Shown: positions 1 to 9,064, counted from the first letter of the stretch. The stretch is 63,793 nt of DNA from Phycisphaerae bacterium (GCA_012729395.1 JAAYDF010000197.1:1-63793); one strand, 5' to 3'. Numbers and translations are program-made. The notes: a model not told the origin generated them from the letters alone.

Positions 1-146
1 AAGCCCGAATTCAGCCCTCGGCTACGCCGCCTGATGGCCAGGATCAGGAGTCATCCGCCCACCCTCAGCCCGCGGATGGCCCGTGCCGACCGGAAAAAAC
101 CGCAAAGCGACTTTTTCAGGGACGACTACTTCGCCGCCGCCCCCCA

Positions 147-203
147 TCGAGCCGACGACGCAAGTCGAACCGACAACACCCGTCGAGCCGACGACGCAAG
201 TCG
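147..203. repeat. 36-bp-spaced direct repeat upstream of cls
   Basis: A 21-bp motif (TCGAGCCGACGACGCAAGTCG) occurs at 147-167 and again at 183-203, with a partly matching segment between them. In one frame it reads as EPTTQV/EPTTPV units, but that frame has a stop at 32-34 and no convincing start. I see no gene in 1-281 and treat this as intergenic repeat DNA. Confidence 0.5.
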
Positions 204-281
204 TCGGGTTCCTCCGCCGTCCGAGTTACGCCCCTCGTAACCCGCACGACCGACCGCGTTTGTGGTAGACTACCGCCAGTT

Positions 282-1730
282 ATGATTCCCCAGTGGCTCT
301 GGACAGCTTTGACGCTCGCGCTGGAAGTGCCCGCCCTGGTGGCCATCGTCTATCTGCTGCGTCGGCCGCGGGAGCCACGGGCCATGCTCGCCTGGATTCT
401 CGCTTTGATCTTCCTGCCGGGCGTGGGGCTGCTCTTATTCCTGCTGTTCGGCGAGCCGCGGCGGCGTTGGCATCGGCGGCGACGGCGACGTACCCACCGG
501 CGGCTCAAGACGGCCGCCTTCGGCGCAACCATCGACTGGCGACCCGAGGACTTCACCTACTGTGCCCGCGACGCCCGGCCCGAGCTGCGCCCGCTCATCG
601 GCCTGACCGAACGGCTCGACTCCTACTCGCCCACGCACGGCAACCACGTCACCGTCTGCCACGATGCCGAGCGAACCTTCCAGACCATCCAGCAGGCCGT
701 CGCCAATGCCACCGACCACGTGCACCTCGAATACTACATCTTCCAGCCCGACCAGACCGGCCAGGCCGTCCGCGACCTGCTCATCGCCAAAGCCCGCGAG
801 GGCATCCCCTGCCGTCTGCTCCTCGACTACGTCGGCTGCCTGCGCCTGCCCCGCCGCTTCGTGCGCCCCATGGAAGAGGCCGGCGTCCACGTCGCCTTCT
901 CCATGCCCATCGTCCCCTGGCACGGCCGGTGGCGGGTCAACTACCGCAACCACCGCAAAATCGCCGTCATCGACGGGCAGATCGGCTTCACCGGCAGTCA
1001 AAACATCGGCGACGAGTACCGCGGCCGACTGGCCAAGTTCGGCCCCTGGCGGGATACCCACCTGCGCATCGCCGGCCCCGCCGTCCAGCAGTTGCAGGAT
1101 GTCTTCGTCCACGACTGGTACTACAGCACCCAGCAAGCCCTGACCGACCGCCGCTACTTCCCCAAGCCGACCAACGCCGGCGACCATGTGGTACAGCTCG
1201 TGCCCTCCGGGCCGGACCTGCCCGCCCCGGTCATGCACCAGCTCCTCTTCGCCGCCGTCAGTGCCGCCCGCTCCTCGATCCGCTTCATCACCCCCTACTT
1301 CGTGCCCGACACCGCCATGATCCTGGCCCTGCAATCGGCGGCCCTGCGCGGCGTACGCGTCCAGCTCGTCATCCCCACCTGCTCCGATCACCGCATCGTG
1401 CTCTGGGCCGGCCGGAGCTTCTACCCCGAGCTCACCCAGGCCGGCGTCGAGATCTACGAGCACGACGAAACCATGCTCCACTCCAAGGTCGTCATCGTCG
1501 ACCAGACCTGGGCCATGGTCGGGTCCGCCAACATGGACGAACGCAGCTTCCGCATCAACTTCGAGCTCACCGCCATCCTCTACAGCCAGGAGTTGGCCGA
1601 GGAGCTCCACCGAGATTTCGAGATCCAGATCACCCGCTCGCGGCGGATCCACACCTCCGACGCCGACAAACTCTCCGCCGCCCACTCGATTGCCCTCGGC
1701 CTCGCCCGGCTCGCCTCCCCACTGCTGTGA
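282..1730 (+). CDS. cls: cardiolipin synthase (phospholipase D superfamily)
   Basis: The 482-residue protein is the normal size for bacterial cardiolipin synthase, which condenses two phosphatidylglycerols (or PG with another phospholipid) at the inner membrane. Residues 1-60 contain two hydrophobic segments separated by a charged loop, as in ClsA. Two phospholipase D HKD motifs are complete: H224-x-K226-x4-D231 (HRKIAVID, followed by GSQN) and H400-x-K402-x4-D407 (HSKVVIVD, followed by GSAN). The ATG at 282 is chosen because it begins just before the first membrane helix. It is monocistronic here, and the next gene starts after a dispersed-repeat spacer. The symbol denotes the family; which paralogue it is cannot be told. 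Confidence 0.93.
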   Translation: MIPQWLWTALTLALEVPALVAIVYLLRRPREPRAMLAWILALIFLPGVGLLLFLLFGEPRRRWHRRRRRRTHRRLKTAAFGATIDWRPEDFTYCARDARPELRPLIGLTERLDSYSPTHGNHVTVCHDAERTFQTIQQAVANATDHVHLEYYIFQPDQTGQAVRDLLIAKAREGIPCRLLLDYVGCLRLPRRFVRPMEEAGVHVAFSMPIVPWHGRWRVNYRNHRKIAVIDGQIGFTGSQNIGDEYRGRLAKFGPWRDTHLRIAGPAVQQLQDVFVHDWYYSTQQALTDRRYFPKPTNAGDHVVQLVPSGPDLPAPVMHQLLFAAVSAARSSIRFITPYFVPDTAMILALQSAALRGVRVQLVIPTCSDHRIVLWAGRSFYPELTQAGVEIYEHDETMLHSKVVIVDQTWAMVGSANMDERSFRINFELTAILYSQELAEELHRDFEIQITRSRRIHTSDADKLSAAHSIALGLARLASPLL

Positions 1731-1774
1731 CCCCACCGCTCGCGACGCCGAACGACAATCGGACGACGCGGCGG

Positions 1775-1868
1775 GTATGTGAGATGCCTTCTCAGACCCA
1801 CGGCCGACAGGAAGCGGTCACTCGCTGCCGAGAAGAACCGCTCCCTTATGGTCGCGCCTCTGATGTGC
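1775..1868. repeat. dispersed repeat, copy 1 (CCGCTCCCT...GGTCGCG family)
   Basis: This spacer segment shares an ordered series of blocks with 26920-27012: GTATGTG(A/G)GATGCCTT, GCTGCCG, (A/G)GAACCGCTCCCT(T/C)ATGGTCGCG and CTCTGAT. A third, more palindromic relative lies at 48771-48838. The shared order of blocks marks a dispersed intergenic repeat family, not coding sequence. Confidence 0.6.
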
Positions 1869-1896
1869 CTCGCTCATCTTCCACGGCCTCTCAAGG

Positions 1897-3162
1897 GTGA
1901 ACCACGAAAACTGCCGATTCCTTCTATTCGCGAAAGTCTCCGCAACTTGCACTCCGCGCCGCGCATATATGATGGTGTCGGCTTGCGGTGGTTCCGCCGT
2001 ACGATCCACGGCCGCATTCGATCCCCGAACGGAAGCGACTCCCGTGGCACCTGCCTGTTCTACTGCTTCTATTGCCCCCCGTCCCCGATCAGCCCGACTG
2101 CGCCCGCGCACTTTCTGCGCCGCCCTATGCCTGGCGGCAGCCTTCGCATCCAGCATCGGACCCGACGGCCGCAGCCCAATCGCCCCACTCGGCCCCGACG
2201 GCCAGGAAATGATCGCTTCCGACCAAGCCACCCAGCGGCTTCGCCGGGAGGCTGAGCTGCGGACCTTCTGGACTGAGCACGTCGAGCCACACCTGACCGC
2301 CGCAGACGCCCGAACCCAACTGGCCGGCCGCCAAAGCATCGAGGCCATCCGACAGTGGTTCACCGACCGCAAGGAGGGTTCCAAGCCCTTCGCCGAGTCC
2401 GCCCTCAGTCTGCGAAGCAAATGGAACCTCGCCCGCAGCAAGTTGCCCGGCCCACTCGGCGGCAAATCCAACGCACACCGCGATTACCTCAACCGGCAGT
2501 TCGCGGAGCATGTCTTCTCCCCCGACGAGTTCCGCAAAGCCATCGAAGCCGCCGCCGCCTTCTACGCCGACCAAGTCCAAGCCACGGAAAACGACCTGCT
2601 CGTAGCCCTCCGTGCGGACCTCGACGATTTCCCGCTGGAGGATCTGCCCGGCCTGAGGTCCGCCCTGTTGTCCCACGATCAGTTCGAGCGGGTCATCCGT
2701 GAGGTCACGCCCGCCGTCGCCCGCGACCTCGGCCTGGATTGCGTCCGCGAGGTCACCAGCTTCGCCGTCTCCGAGGTAGCCGCGGTCGTGCTCACCGCCG
2801 CGGTGACCCGGCTCGGCGTGTCCACGGGCATCCTCGCCGCCGGTGCCGGCACGTCGTGGGCAACCTTGGGCGTATCGCTTGTGGCTGCCGTAGCCATCGA
2901 TCACGTCGTCGGTCGGGTGATCGACTACGTCCGCGACCCGACAGGCCAGCTCGCCCGGCAAATCGACACCCTGCTGGACGAGTTCGGCGGGCTGGTCATC
3001 GAAGGTGATCCCGCGACTCCCGGCCTGCGGAGCGCCCTGTCCAAATTCGACGCCACACGCAGCCACCTCCGGCACGAGGCCCTGCGCCGACTAATCCTCG
3101 ACACAAGCGAGCCCCAGCATCACGCCGACCAATCCCTGACCCTACTTGCCCATGGGGAGTAA
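1897..3162 (+). CDS. hypothetical protein with hydrophobic central hairpin
   Basis: I do not recognise a named family. The reading frame is open for 421 residues. A signal-like stretch (TFCAALCLAAAFA) at about residues 72-84 suggests that the real start may be the ATG at 1969 or the GTG at 2044, giving an exported or membrane protein. After a charged helical region there is a Gly/Ala-rich hydrophobic segment at about residues 286-345 that could form a two-helix membrane hairpin. It is followed by an amphipathic tail. The stop lies three bases before the next gene at 3166, so the two are very likely one transcription unit. The partner is also envelope-targeted. Function unknown. Confidence 0.7.
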   Translation: MNHENCRFLLFAKVSATCTPRRAYMMVSACGGSAVRSTAAFDPRTEATPVAPACSTASIAPRPRSARLRPRTFCAALCLAAAFASSIGPDGRSPIAPLGPDGQEMIASDQATQRLRREAELRTFWTEHVEPHLTAADARTQLAGRQSIEAIRQWFTDRKEGSKPFAESALSLRSKWNLARSKLPGPLGGKSNAHRDYLNRQFAEHVFSPDEFRKAIEAAAAFYADQVQATENDLLVALRADLDDFPLEDLPGLRSALLSHDQFERVIREVTPAVARDLGLDCVREVTSFAVSEVAAVVLTAAVTRLGVSTGILAAGAGTSWATLGVSLVAAVAIDHVVGRVIDYVRDPTGQLARQIDTLLDEFGGLVIEGDPATPGLRSALSKFDATRSHLRHEALRRLILDTSEPQHHADQSLTLLAHGE

Positions 3163-3165
3163 CCG

Positions 3166-4113
3166 ATGAGCCGCCAACCGCACCACGCCAGCCTGCCCGA
3201 GAAGAACGAAGCCCAAAATCAGCCGCCGCATGCCACACATGGTCGGCCCTGTGCCGCCGTCATGGGCGCCGTGGTCGTATGCTTGCTCACCGTCGCCGCC
3301 CCCGCCCCAGCCGCCCCAGCCGGGCGCGCCGTGCAGGAGGCTGCCGAGTACGTCTGCCGTCGCTTCGCCAGCGAGGTCGGGCAGGAAGCATCCCAGAGTC
3401 TGGCCCGACGACTCACACGCCTGACCGCCGCTCACGGCGATGACGCGATCGTCGCCTTCCGCAAGGTCGGCCCGCGGACCTTCCACTACGCGGCCGCCGC
3501 CGGCGAGCACGGCACCAAGGCCGTCCGGCTCATGGCCCGCCACGGCACCGACGCACTCTGGGTCGTCAACGACCCCAAACGCCTCGCCCTCTTCGCCCGG
3601 TTCGGCGATGACGCCGCCGAAGTCATGATCCGTCACAAGGGCGTTGCCGAGCCCCTGCTCAGCGAGTACGGCCAAGCGGGGGCGTCAGCCCTCAGAGCCA
3701 TCGACACACGCAACGCCCGCCGGCTGCGGATGCTCACCGACAGCGGAGAACTCGCCCGCACCGGTCGCGCCGACGCCGTGCTTGATGTCGTCGCCCGTTA
3801 CGGAGATCGCGGCGCCGACTTCGTCTGGCGTCACAAGGGCGCCTTGACCGTAACCGCCGTCCTCACCGTGTTTGTCAACGATCCCCAGCCCTTCATCGAG
3901 GGAACGCGTGACCTGGCCGAACTTGCGGTCACCCCGGCCGCCGAGGCCGTCCGCGAGACTGCCGTCCAAGCCGCTCGCCAAACCAACTGGACCGCCGTGT
4001 GGCTCGCCGTTCTCGGATTGCTCAGCTTGGCCATGCTTCTACGCTACCGCCGACGAGCCTCGTTCGCCGCCCCCCCTACACACAACCACGCCACGCTCTC
4101 GACAGAAACGTAA
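3166..4113 (+). CDS. hypothetical secreted/anchored helical-repeat protein
   Basis: The 315-residue protein has an N-terminal signal-like segment (AVMGAVVVCLLTVAAPAPAA, about residues 27-46) and a C-terminal transmembrane helix (about residues 277-296) followed by RYRRR, so the bulk should lie outside the membrane. The middle carries degenerate short helical repeats with a Gly-Asp-x-Ala core: HGDDAIVAF, HGTKAVRLM, HGTDALWVV, FGDDAAEVM and YGDRGADFV. It is the second gene of a tight pair with the preceding hypothetical protein. I cannot assign a family. The repeats suggest a protein-binding solenoid, which is inference only. Confidence 0.7.
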   Translation: MSRQPHHASLPEKNEAQNQPPHATHGRPCAAVMGAVVVCLLTVAAPAPAAPAGRAVQEAAEYVCRRFASEVGQEASQSLARRLTRLTAAHGDDAIVAFRKVGPRTFHYAAAAGEHGTKAVRLMARHGTDALWVVNDPKRLALFARFGDDAAEVMIRHKGVAEPLLSEYGQAGASALRAIDTRNARRLRMLTDSGELARTGRADAVLDVVARYGDRGADFVWRHKGALTVTAVLTVFVNDPQPFIEGTRDLAELAVTPAAEAVRETAVQAARQTNWTAVWLAVLGLLSLAMLLRYRRRASFAAPPTHNHATLSTET

Positions 4114-4117
4114 AAAG

Positions 4118-4156
4118 AAAGCACCAGGTGCCGCAAAGGCGGACCCGGTGCTTTCC
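4118..4156. terminator. bidirectional terminator-like hairpin
   Basis: The sequence AAAGCACC...GGTGCTTT forms the outer stem, with an inner GCCGC-AAAG-GCGG stem. It starts four bases after the stop of the preceding gene. The A-rich run before it gives a U-tract on the opposite strand, so it could end transcription in both directions. Confidence 0.6.
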
Positions 4157-4524
4157 GGAGGGGAAAGAAGCCAACATTCGTGTGGCACGCGACCCGTGGG
4201 CCAACGTGCGGTCGGGACAATCCGTGGATGGCAACCCGGCCCAGCGCCCGCGGCAAGGTTTCCCGACGCCGCGTGACGTTCTACACACTATTATACGCAC
4301 GTCGGTCGCAGAAGGTGCCGAAAAGTCGCCCTCAAAACGCTTCAGAAGCCCCTGCCCCGTTCGAATGCTTGCCCTGCCCGACTCCACAGCCCGTCAACCG
4401 CTTTGACCGCGTAGACAAACGTGCCGCGACGCCAGCTTTCCACCCAGATTCGGCCATATTCTACCCATCCCCCGGTCAACGCAGACCACCCAGCCTGCCA
4501 TAAAGCCAGAATCCAGGAAATCAT

Positions 4525-4553
4525 TTGGAGAAGGCCAGAAAGTGTGGTATGCT
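4525..4553 (+). promoter_or_regulatory. sigma70-type promoter for a candidate small RNA
   Basis: TTGGAG at 4525-4530 and TATGCT at 4548-4553 are separated by exactly 17 bp. Predicted transcription would start near 4560, directly at the structured segment described as a candidate RNA. No protein-coding frame begins downstream on this strand before 6502. Confidence 0.5.
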
Positions 4554-4559
4554 TAAGAC

Positions 4560-4646
4560 TGCAACGGGGCTGACTCGCCGCCAATCCTCCCAGGCAGGGG
4601 CAAAGAAGCAGCCAACTAACACAAGGCGAGCCGGCCCCTGTTCTTT
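4560..4646 (+). ncRNA. candidate 4.5S/SRP-like structured RNA
   Basis: Bases 4566-4579 pair with 4625-4638 as a 14-position stem with one A-C mismatch and one G-U pair (GGGGCTGACTCGCC with GGCGAGCCGGCCCC). The tail TGTTCTTTT follows. Inside the stem is CCCAGGCAGG...GAAGCAGCCAA. The CAGG and AGCA faces, flanked by GG and CC, match the symmetric loop of bacterial SRP RNA helix 8, and 11 bases are identical to the E. coli 4.5S 3' side. Against this, the apical part (GGCAAAGA) lacks the usual GGAA tetraloop with its closing pairs. Size (about 85 nt), promoter and terminator fit an independent RNA gene. The identity as SRP RNA is tentative. Confidence 0.45.
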
Positions 4647-4766
4647 TGCGCAGACCCGCGTGTCTCCCTGACCGCAACGCGTCGCTGTTCTTCGACGCGG
4701 TCGCTTGATCCGCTTGCCGAACCCCCCCGCCCGCGCTGGCGTGAACCGACCGCAGGGTGAGGAGCG

Positions 4767-6254
4767 TCAGTGAGCCGGCATACAGCGTTGCTGCGCCCAA
4801 GCCCTTAGTGCGGCCATTCGCTCGGCCATGGTCACCGACAACGGCGGGGACTCGGCCAGGGTATGGAGCAGCAGAGACGTGCTCAGGGCGCTCTTTGCGG
4901 CGAAGGCCTCGTGCAGCCCGGCGATGATTGCCTGCTCGATTTCCGCGCCGCTGAAGCCTTCGGCCGCCACGGACAACGCGTCCAGGTCAAATTGGCCGGC
5001 GTCCTGCCCCCGTTTGGCCAAGTGGATCCGGAAAATGTCGCGCCGCACCTCGGGCTCTGGTAGATCCACGAAGAAGATCTCATCGAACCGCCCCTTGCGC
5101 AGCAGTTCCGGCGGCAAGGCCTCGATATCATTGGCGGTAGCGACAAGAAAAACCGCTTCGCGATGCTCCTGCATCCAGGTCAGCAACGATCCGAACATCC
5201 GCTGCGACAGACCGCCGTCGGTGCTGCGGGCCGCCGCCGAGGCAAAGGCCTTCTCGATCTCGTCGATCCACAGAACAACCGGGGCCATCATCCCCGCCTG
5301 GCCCAGCGCCTCCCGCAAGCGGCGTTCCGACTCGCCCACATACCGGTCGTACAGGGCCCCGACATCCATACGCAGCAACGGCTGTTGCCAAGCAGTCGCG
5401 ATGGCCTTGGCGCACAGGCTCTTGCCCGCCCCCTGCACACCCAGCATGAGCACACCCCGCGGAGCCTCCAGCCCAAAGCGGGCTCCGTCCTCGGTCAGGG
5501 CGAACTGCCGCCGGCGCAGCCACGCCTTGAGCCGGCCTAACCCACCGATCTCGTCGAGGTCCACCGGGGCCTCGACGTACTCCAGCAGTCCGCCCGTTTG
5601 CAGAGCTTGGCGCTTACGGGCCAGTACGGTGTTCAGGTCGCTCAAGTCGAAGCGGCAATCCTCCCACACACAGTCGACGATGATCTGGGCTGCTTGCCGC
5701 CGCGTGAGGCCGCGCAGGTTCCGGATGATCGTGCGCAGCCCGCTGCGGGTGATATCAACCTCGATCGGTTTGCGGCGATTCAGGCTCCGCAGGGTGTCGC
5801 GGACCACGATTTCGAGCTCCTTCTCCGTGGGCAGCGACAGTTCAAAGGATGTCGCCTCACTGCGAAGGACATCCGGCAAATCGCTACGGTGATCGATGAT
5901 CACCAGCACGCTTCCTGTCTGCCCAAACTGGTGGACCAGATCCCGCAGCACCCGCAAGGTCCGGTCGTCCCGCAGGTGGCCGACCAGATCCAGCACCACC
6001 GCAACACAGCGATCCTGTATCTGCGTGAGGTGGTACAGTCCCGCTGCCGGGTGCTCGGTATCCGGCACCGGCTGGCTTTCCTGGGTCAGGCCGTCGCGCA
6101 CACCACCGATAACCGACCACAACCACAGGTTGAGTCCCTGGGCGAACGCCGCCTCACGCACGACGGAAAGGGCGTAGTCCTCCTCGTGCGTCGGTATGAA
6201 AATGCACGCGTGACGGGCGGCGATCAGCCTGCCTAGCCGGTCCTGGTCGGTCAT
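4767..6254 (-). CDS. AAA-family ATPase, Ycf46-like
   Basis: The protein is 495 residues from the ATG at 6254 (MTDQDRL). The longer open frame to 6464 adds a sequence without family character. The N-terminal half (LIAARHACIFIPTHEEDY...) resembles the degenerate nucleotide-binding domain of Ycf46-type ATPases. A classical AAA module follows, with Walker A GVQGAGKS at 272-279, Walker B VVLWIDEIE near 327-335 and a sensor region (VFLVATAND). Such proteins are soluble ATPases whose substrates are poorly known; in cyanobacteria Ycf46 is linked to photosynthesis and carbon use. Its neighbours, a candidate small RNA and CheB, give no functional hint. Confidence 0.82.
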   Translation of the reverse strand: MTDQDRLGRLIAARHACIFIPTHEEDYALSVVREAAFAQGLNLWLWSVIGGVRDGLTQESQPVPDTEHPAAGLYHLTQIQDRCVAVVLDLVGHLRDDRTLRVLRDLVHQFGQTGSVLVIIDHRSDLPDVLRSEATSFELSLPTEKELEIVVRDTLRSLNRRKPIEVDITRSGLRTIIRNLRGLTRRQAAQIIVDCVWEDCRFDLSDLNTVLARKRQALQTGGLLEYVEAPVDLDEIGGLGRLKAWLRRRQFALTEDGARFGLEAPRGVLMLGVQGAGKSLCAKAIATAWQQPLLRMDVGALYDRYVGESERRLREALGQAGMMAPVVLWIDEIEKAFASAAARSTDGGLSQRMFGSLLTWMQEHREAVFLVATANDIEALPPELLRKGRFDEIFFVDLPEPEVRRDIFRIHLAKRGQDAGQFDLDALSVAAEGFSGAEIEQAIIAGLHEAFAAKSALSTSLLLHTLAESPPLSVTMAERMAALRAWAQQRCMPAH

Positions 6255-6522
6255 GGTCCGCACCCTCCCATTGTTGCTTCCCCCCGGCGTACAGTCGGAT
6301 GCCTGCAGGGTAATCGGAACCTCAGGCAAAATCGACGCATGGCAGCCGCAATCCCGGAACCTCGATGCCGGCGTACTCCCTAGGGTTTCTTCCCTATACT
6401 TTATTTCGTCAACCTCTGCTATCTGGAGACCGACATAGCGCGATAGGACGACCGTTTCAGCCAATTGGCGTGCAGAGTCCGCGCATTCGCGAGGCTCCGT
6501 TGTGCCTTATGGGGGAACGCAC

Positions 6523-7593
6523 ATGGCGGCAAACAAGGTTCGAGTGCTGATTGTCGACGACAGCTCGATTGTCCGTTCGATCCTGCGCGGTGCGCTGTCG
6601 CAACACCCGCACATCGAGGTGGTCGGGGTGGCTCGCGACGGACACGAAGGTCTGGCCAAGATTGCGGAGCTGCGCCCGGACGTGGTCACCCTCGACGTTG
6701 AGATGCCGCGGCTCAACGGGATCCGCGTGCTGGAGCGTGTGCCCGCCAAAGCGCCCGTGGCCTTCGTGATGGTGTCGACGCTCACGCAATCAGGCGCCCA
6801 GATCACTATGGAAGCCCTCCAGAAGGGGGCTTTCGACTTCGTAACCAAGCCAACCCGGGGCCTGGGGCAATCGCCCGAGTTCCGCGAGCGGCTTTTCGAG
6901 AAAGTGCTGGCCGCCGCACGCAACAAAACCCGACGACGGGTCATTGCCTCGGCCAAAACACCCAGCAGCGCCCCTTCGCTGCCGCCTAACAAGCAACGCG
7001 CCTGGATCGTGGCCATCGGAATCAGTTGCGGCGGACCGCAGACCCTCATGAACATGATGCCCGTGTTCCCCAGCGACTTTCCGCCCATCCTGATCACGCA
7101 GCACATGCCCGGGGAGTTCACGCCAGCATTCGCCAAGCATCTCGATGCGGCATGCAGCATGAAGGCCAAGGAGGCCTCTCACCAGGATCGGCCGGAGCCC
7201 GGCACCATCTACGTCGCCCCCGGGGGGCGGCACATGCGTCTGGTGCGACGCGGGATGAACCTGGTCATCGAGTTGGACGATAAGCCGCCGGTCTCCCGAC
7301 ACCGCCCATCCGTCGATGTGCTCTTTGAGTCCGTGGCCCAGAGTTGTCCAACGCGCAGCGTGGGCGTCATCATGACCGGCATGGGCGACGACGGCGTGGT
7401 CGGGCTGGGCATGATGCGCGAGGCCGGCGCCTGGACCATCGGGCAGGACGAGCAAACCTGCATCGTCTACGGCATGCCCAAAGAGGCAGCCAAAGCCGGA
7501 GCCCTCGACTACACCGTCCCCCTCTCCAAGATCCCGTTGGCCATCTCCAAGCTGATGCAGCGGGGCCCCAAGCCGGCGTGCGTCCTCGCGTAG
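6523..7593 (+). CDS. cheB: chemotaxis-type protein-glutamate methylesterase, CheB-like
   Basis: The protein is 357 residues from the ATG at 6523, preceded by GGGGGAA; a GTG at 6502 would add seven residues. An N-terminal receiver domain has VLIVDDS, phospho-acceptor D58 in TLDVEMP, and a conserved Lys in VTKP. The C-terminal methylesterase domain has the Ser-His-Asp triad: S168 (GISCGG), H194 (TQHMPG) and D290 (TGMGDDG). CheB demethylates or deamidates receptor glutamates or glutamines. No other chemotaxis genes are nearby, so it is an orphan here. It may act with receptors encoded elsewhere or in a chemosensory system for another output. Confidence 0.92.
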   Translation: MAANKVRVLIVDDSSIVRSILRGALSQHPHIEVVGVARDGHEGLAKIAELRPDVVTLDVEMPRLNGIRVLERVPAKAPVAFVMVSTLTQSGAQITMEALQKGAFDFVTKPTRGLGQSPEFRERLFEKVLAAARNKTRRRVIASAKTPSSAPSLPPNKQRAWIVAIGISCGGPQTLMNMMPVFPSDFPPILITQHMPGEFTPAFAKHLDAACSMKAKEASHQDRPEPGTIYVAPGGRHMRLVRRGMNLVIELDDKPPVSRHRPSVDVLFESVAQSCPTRSVGVIMTGMGDDGVVGLGMMREAGAWTIGQDEQTCIVYGMPKEAAKAGALDYTVPLSKIPLAISKLMQRGPKPACVLA

Positions 7594-7652
7594 CACACGC
7601 CAAGCCAAGGTAGACCACATCCTCGCTTCACACGCCATAGCGTCCCTGCGAT

Positions 7653-7681
7653 TGCGGGCACGCGGGGGGGCATCTATAATC
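7653..7681 (+). promoter_or_regulatory. sigma70-type promoter upstream of bamD-like/lptE-like genes
   Basis: TTGCGG at 7653-7658 and a perfect TATAAT at 7676-7681 are spaced by 17 bp. The gap from 7594 to 7915 holds no gene, so the promoter leaves a leader of roughly 230 nt before the BamD-like gene. I see no recognisable riboswitch in that leader. Confidence 0.6.
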
Positions 7682-7915
7682 ACCGCCCGGTGGCTTCCGC
7701 GGCGTTGGCCGCACATGGGATGCGGCAACCGCGGATTCTCAGCTCGGATCCTGTAACACGGGAGCTCGTGTAGTGAGGCTAAGTGGCCTCATCCGCTCGC
7801 CTGTCCAGCGGTCGCACGTGTGGCAGTAGCTCGTCGGGTGCGCGACGCGGCAGATCCGGACAAGGCGATATGAGGATGGACGCCACATGAATCACGACAC
7901 CAGGCTGTCAGAACC

Positions 7916-9064
7916 ATGACCATGCATCCAGGTGCTGTCTCAACTCACGACGGGAGCCCTCGGGCGAGCTGGAGCCGACCGGCAGCCTTGGGCCTGTTGC
8001 TCGCCGCCTGCCTTACCGCCCATGCGGCCCCGGCGGACGAAATCCCGCCACCCGCCCGCCAGCGAGCGGAAAGGCTCACCTTCGACCCCACCGTCGACCG
8101 CTGGATAGCCGCCCCCGAGCCGATCCCCGGTACCGAGGATGGCGATCTCGACATCGTGCGGCAGTACACCGCCGCCGAGGACTTCAAAACCGCACTCAAG
8201 GCGGTCCAACGCTGGGTCAAGCTTTACGGCGAGACGGCCCCGCGCTACTCTGAAGCTCTGTTCCTCGAGGGCAACGCCCACCTTGGGCTCGGCGACTACC
8301 GAGCGGCCAGCAAAGCCTTCCAGAAGCTGCTGGACGATTATCCCGGCTCGCCGTATGCCGAGCGGGCTCTCTCCGCCCAGTTCCGCATCGCTGAGCAGTA
8401 CTTGGCCGGCAAGCGGCGCAAGGCGATGTGGGGCCTCCTGCGAATCAAGGATCGCGACGGCGGGATCAAGATCCTCGATGACATGGTAGTCAACTACAGC
8501 GACACGCCCTTGGCCGAGCAAGCCCAATTGGCCAAAGCGAACTACTACTACGAACGCGGCGAGTTCGAGCTGGCCGAGGATGAGTACGCCCGCTTCGCCC
8601 GCGACTTTCCCCGTAGCCGGTACCAACCCAAAGCGTTGCTCTGGAGCGCGTACTCGGCCCTGGCGAGCTTCCCGGGTATCGAGTTCGACGATGCCTCGCT
8701 GATCGAGGCCGAGGAACGCTTTCGGCAGTTCATGCGCAGCTACCCGGCCCATGCCGAGCAGTTGGACGTGCCGGTGTTCATGGAGCAGATTTCCGCGACC
8801 CGTGCGGACAAGACCAATGCCATCGCCCGGTTCTACGAGCGCACGCGGCAGCCGAATACCGCACGGTTCTACTACCGGGCAACGATCGAGCGCTGGCCCA
8901 ACACCCCTGCCGCCGCCGAGGCCCAGGGTCGGCTGGTCGCCCTGGGAGCGGGTTCGGCTGGGTCAGACCTCGACACACTGCCCGATCTGCTCACGGACGA
9001 TAGCGAACCGTTCACCGACGAGGACGCCAATTCCACCCAGCCCGAGAGCGGGGACCAACCATGA
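7916..9064 (+). CDS. BamD/YfiO-like TPR envelope protein
   Basis: The 382-residue protein has an N-terminal signal-like segment (ALGLLLAACLTAHA, about residues 24-37). It continues with tetratricopeptide-like repeats: ALFLEGNAHLGLGDYRAAS, then QAQLAKANYYYERGEF and a third near residue 240. The FPRSRYQPKALLW stretch is typical of the BamD/YbgF group, which supports beta-barrel assembly at the outer membrane. The stop codon overlaps the start of the LptE-like gene (ATGA at 9061-9064), so the two are translationally coupled. Together they suggest an outer-membrane biogenesis operon. No lipobox is clear, so anchoring is uncertain. Confidence 0.78.
   Translation: MTMHPGAVSTHDGSPRASWSRPAALGLLLAACLTAHAAPADEIPPPARQRAERLTFDPTVDRWIAAPEPIPGTEDGDLDIVRQYTAAEDFKTALKAVQRWVKLYGETAPRYSEALFLEGNAHLGLGDYRAASKAFQKLLDDYPGSPYAERALSAQFRIAEQYLAGKRRKAMWGLLRIKDRDGGIKILDDMVVNYSDTPLAEQAQLAKANYYYERGEFELAEDEYARFARDFPRSRYQPKALLWSAYSALASFPGIEFDDASLIEAEERFRQFMRSYPAHAEQLDVPVFMEQISATRADKTNAIARFYERTRQPNTARFYYRATIERWPNTPAAAEAQGRLVALGAGSAGSDLDTLPDLLTDDSEPFTDEDANSTQPESGDQP

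Noticed and set aside
83-268. Pro/Thr repeat frame (EPTTQV) near the left edge
   Set aside because: A stop lies 50 bp upstream, no ribosome-binding site is seen, and the repeat is explained by a 36-bp DNA duplication.
435-1736. Long minus-strand open frame opposite cardiolipin synthase
   Set aside because: Its product is a Gly/Val/Asp-rich shadow typical of GC-rich DNA, while the plus strand encodes a complete Cls with both HKD motifs.
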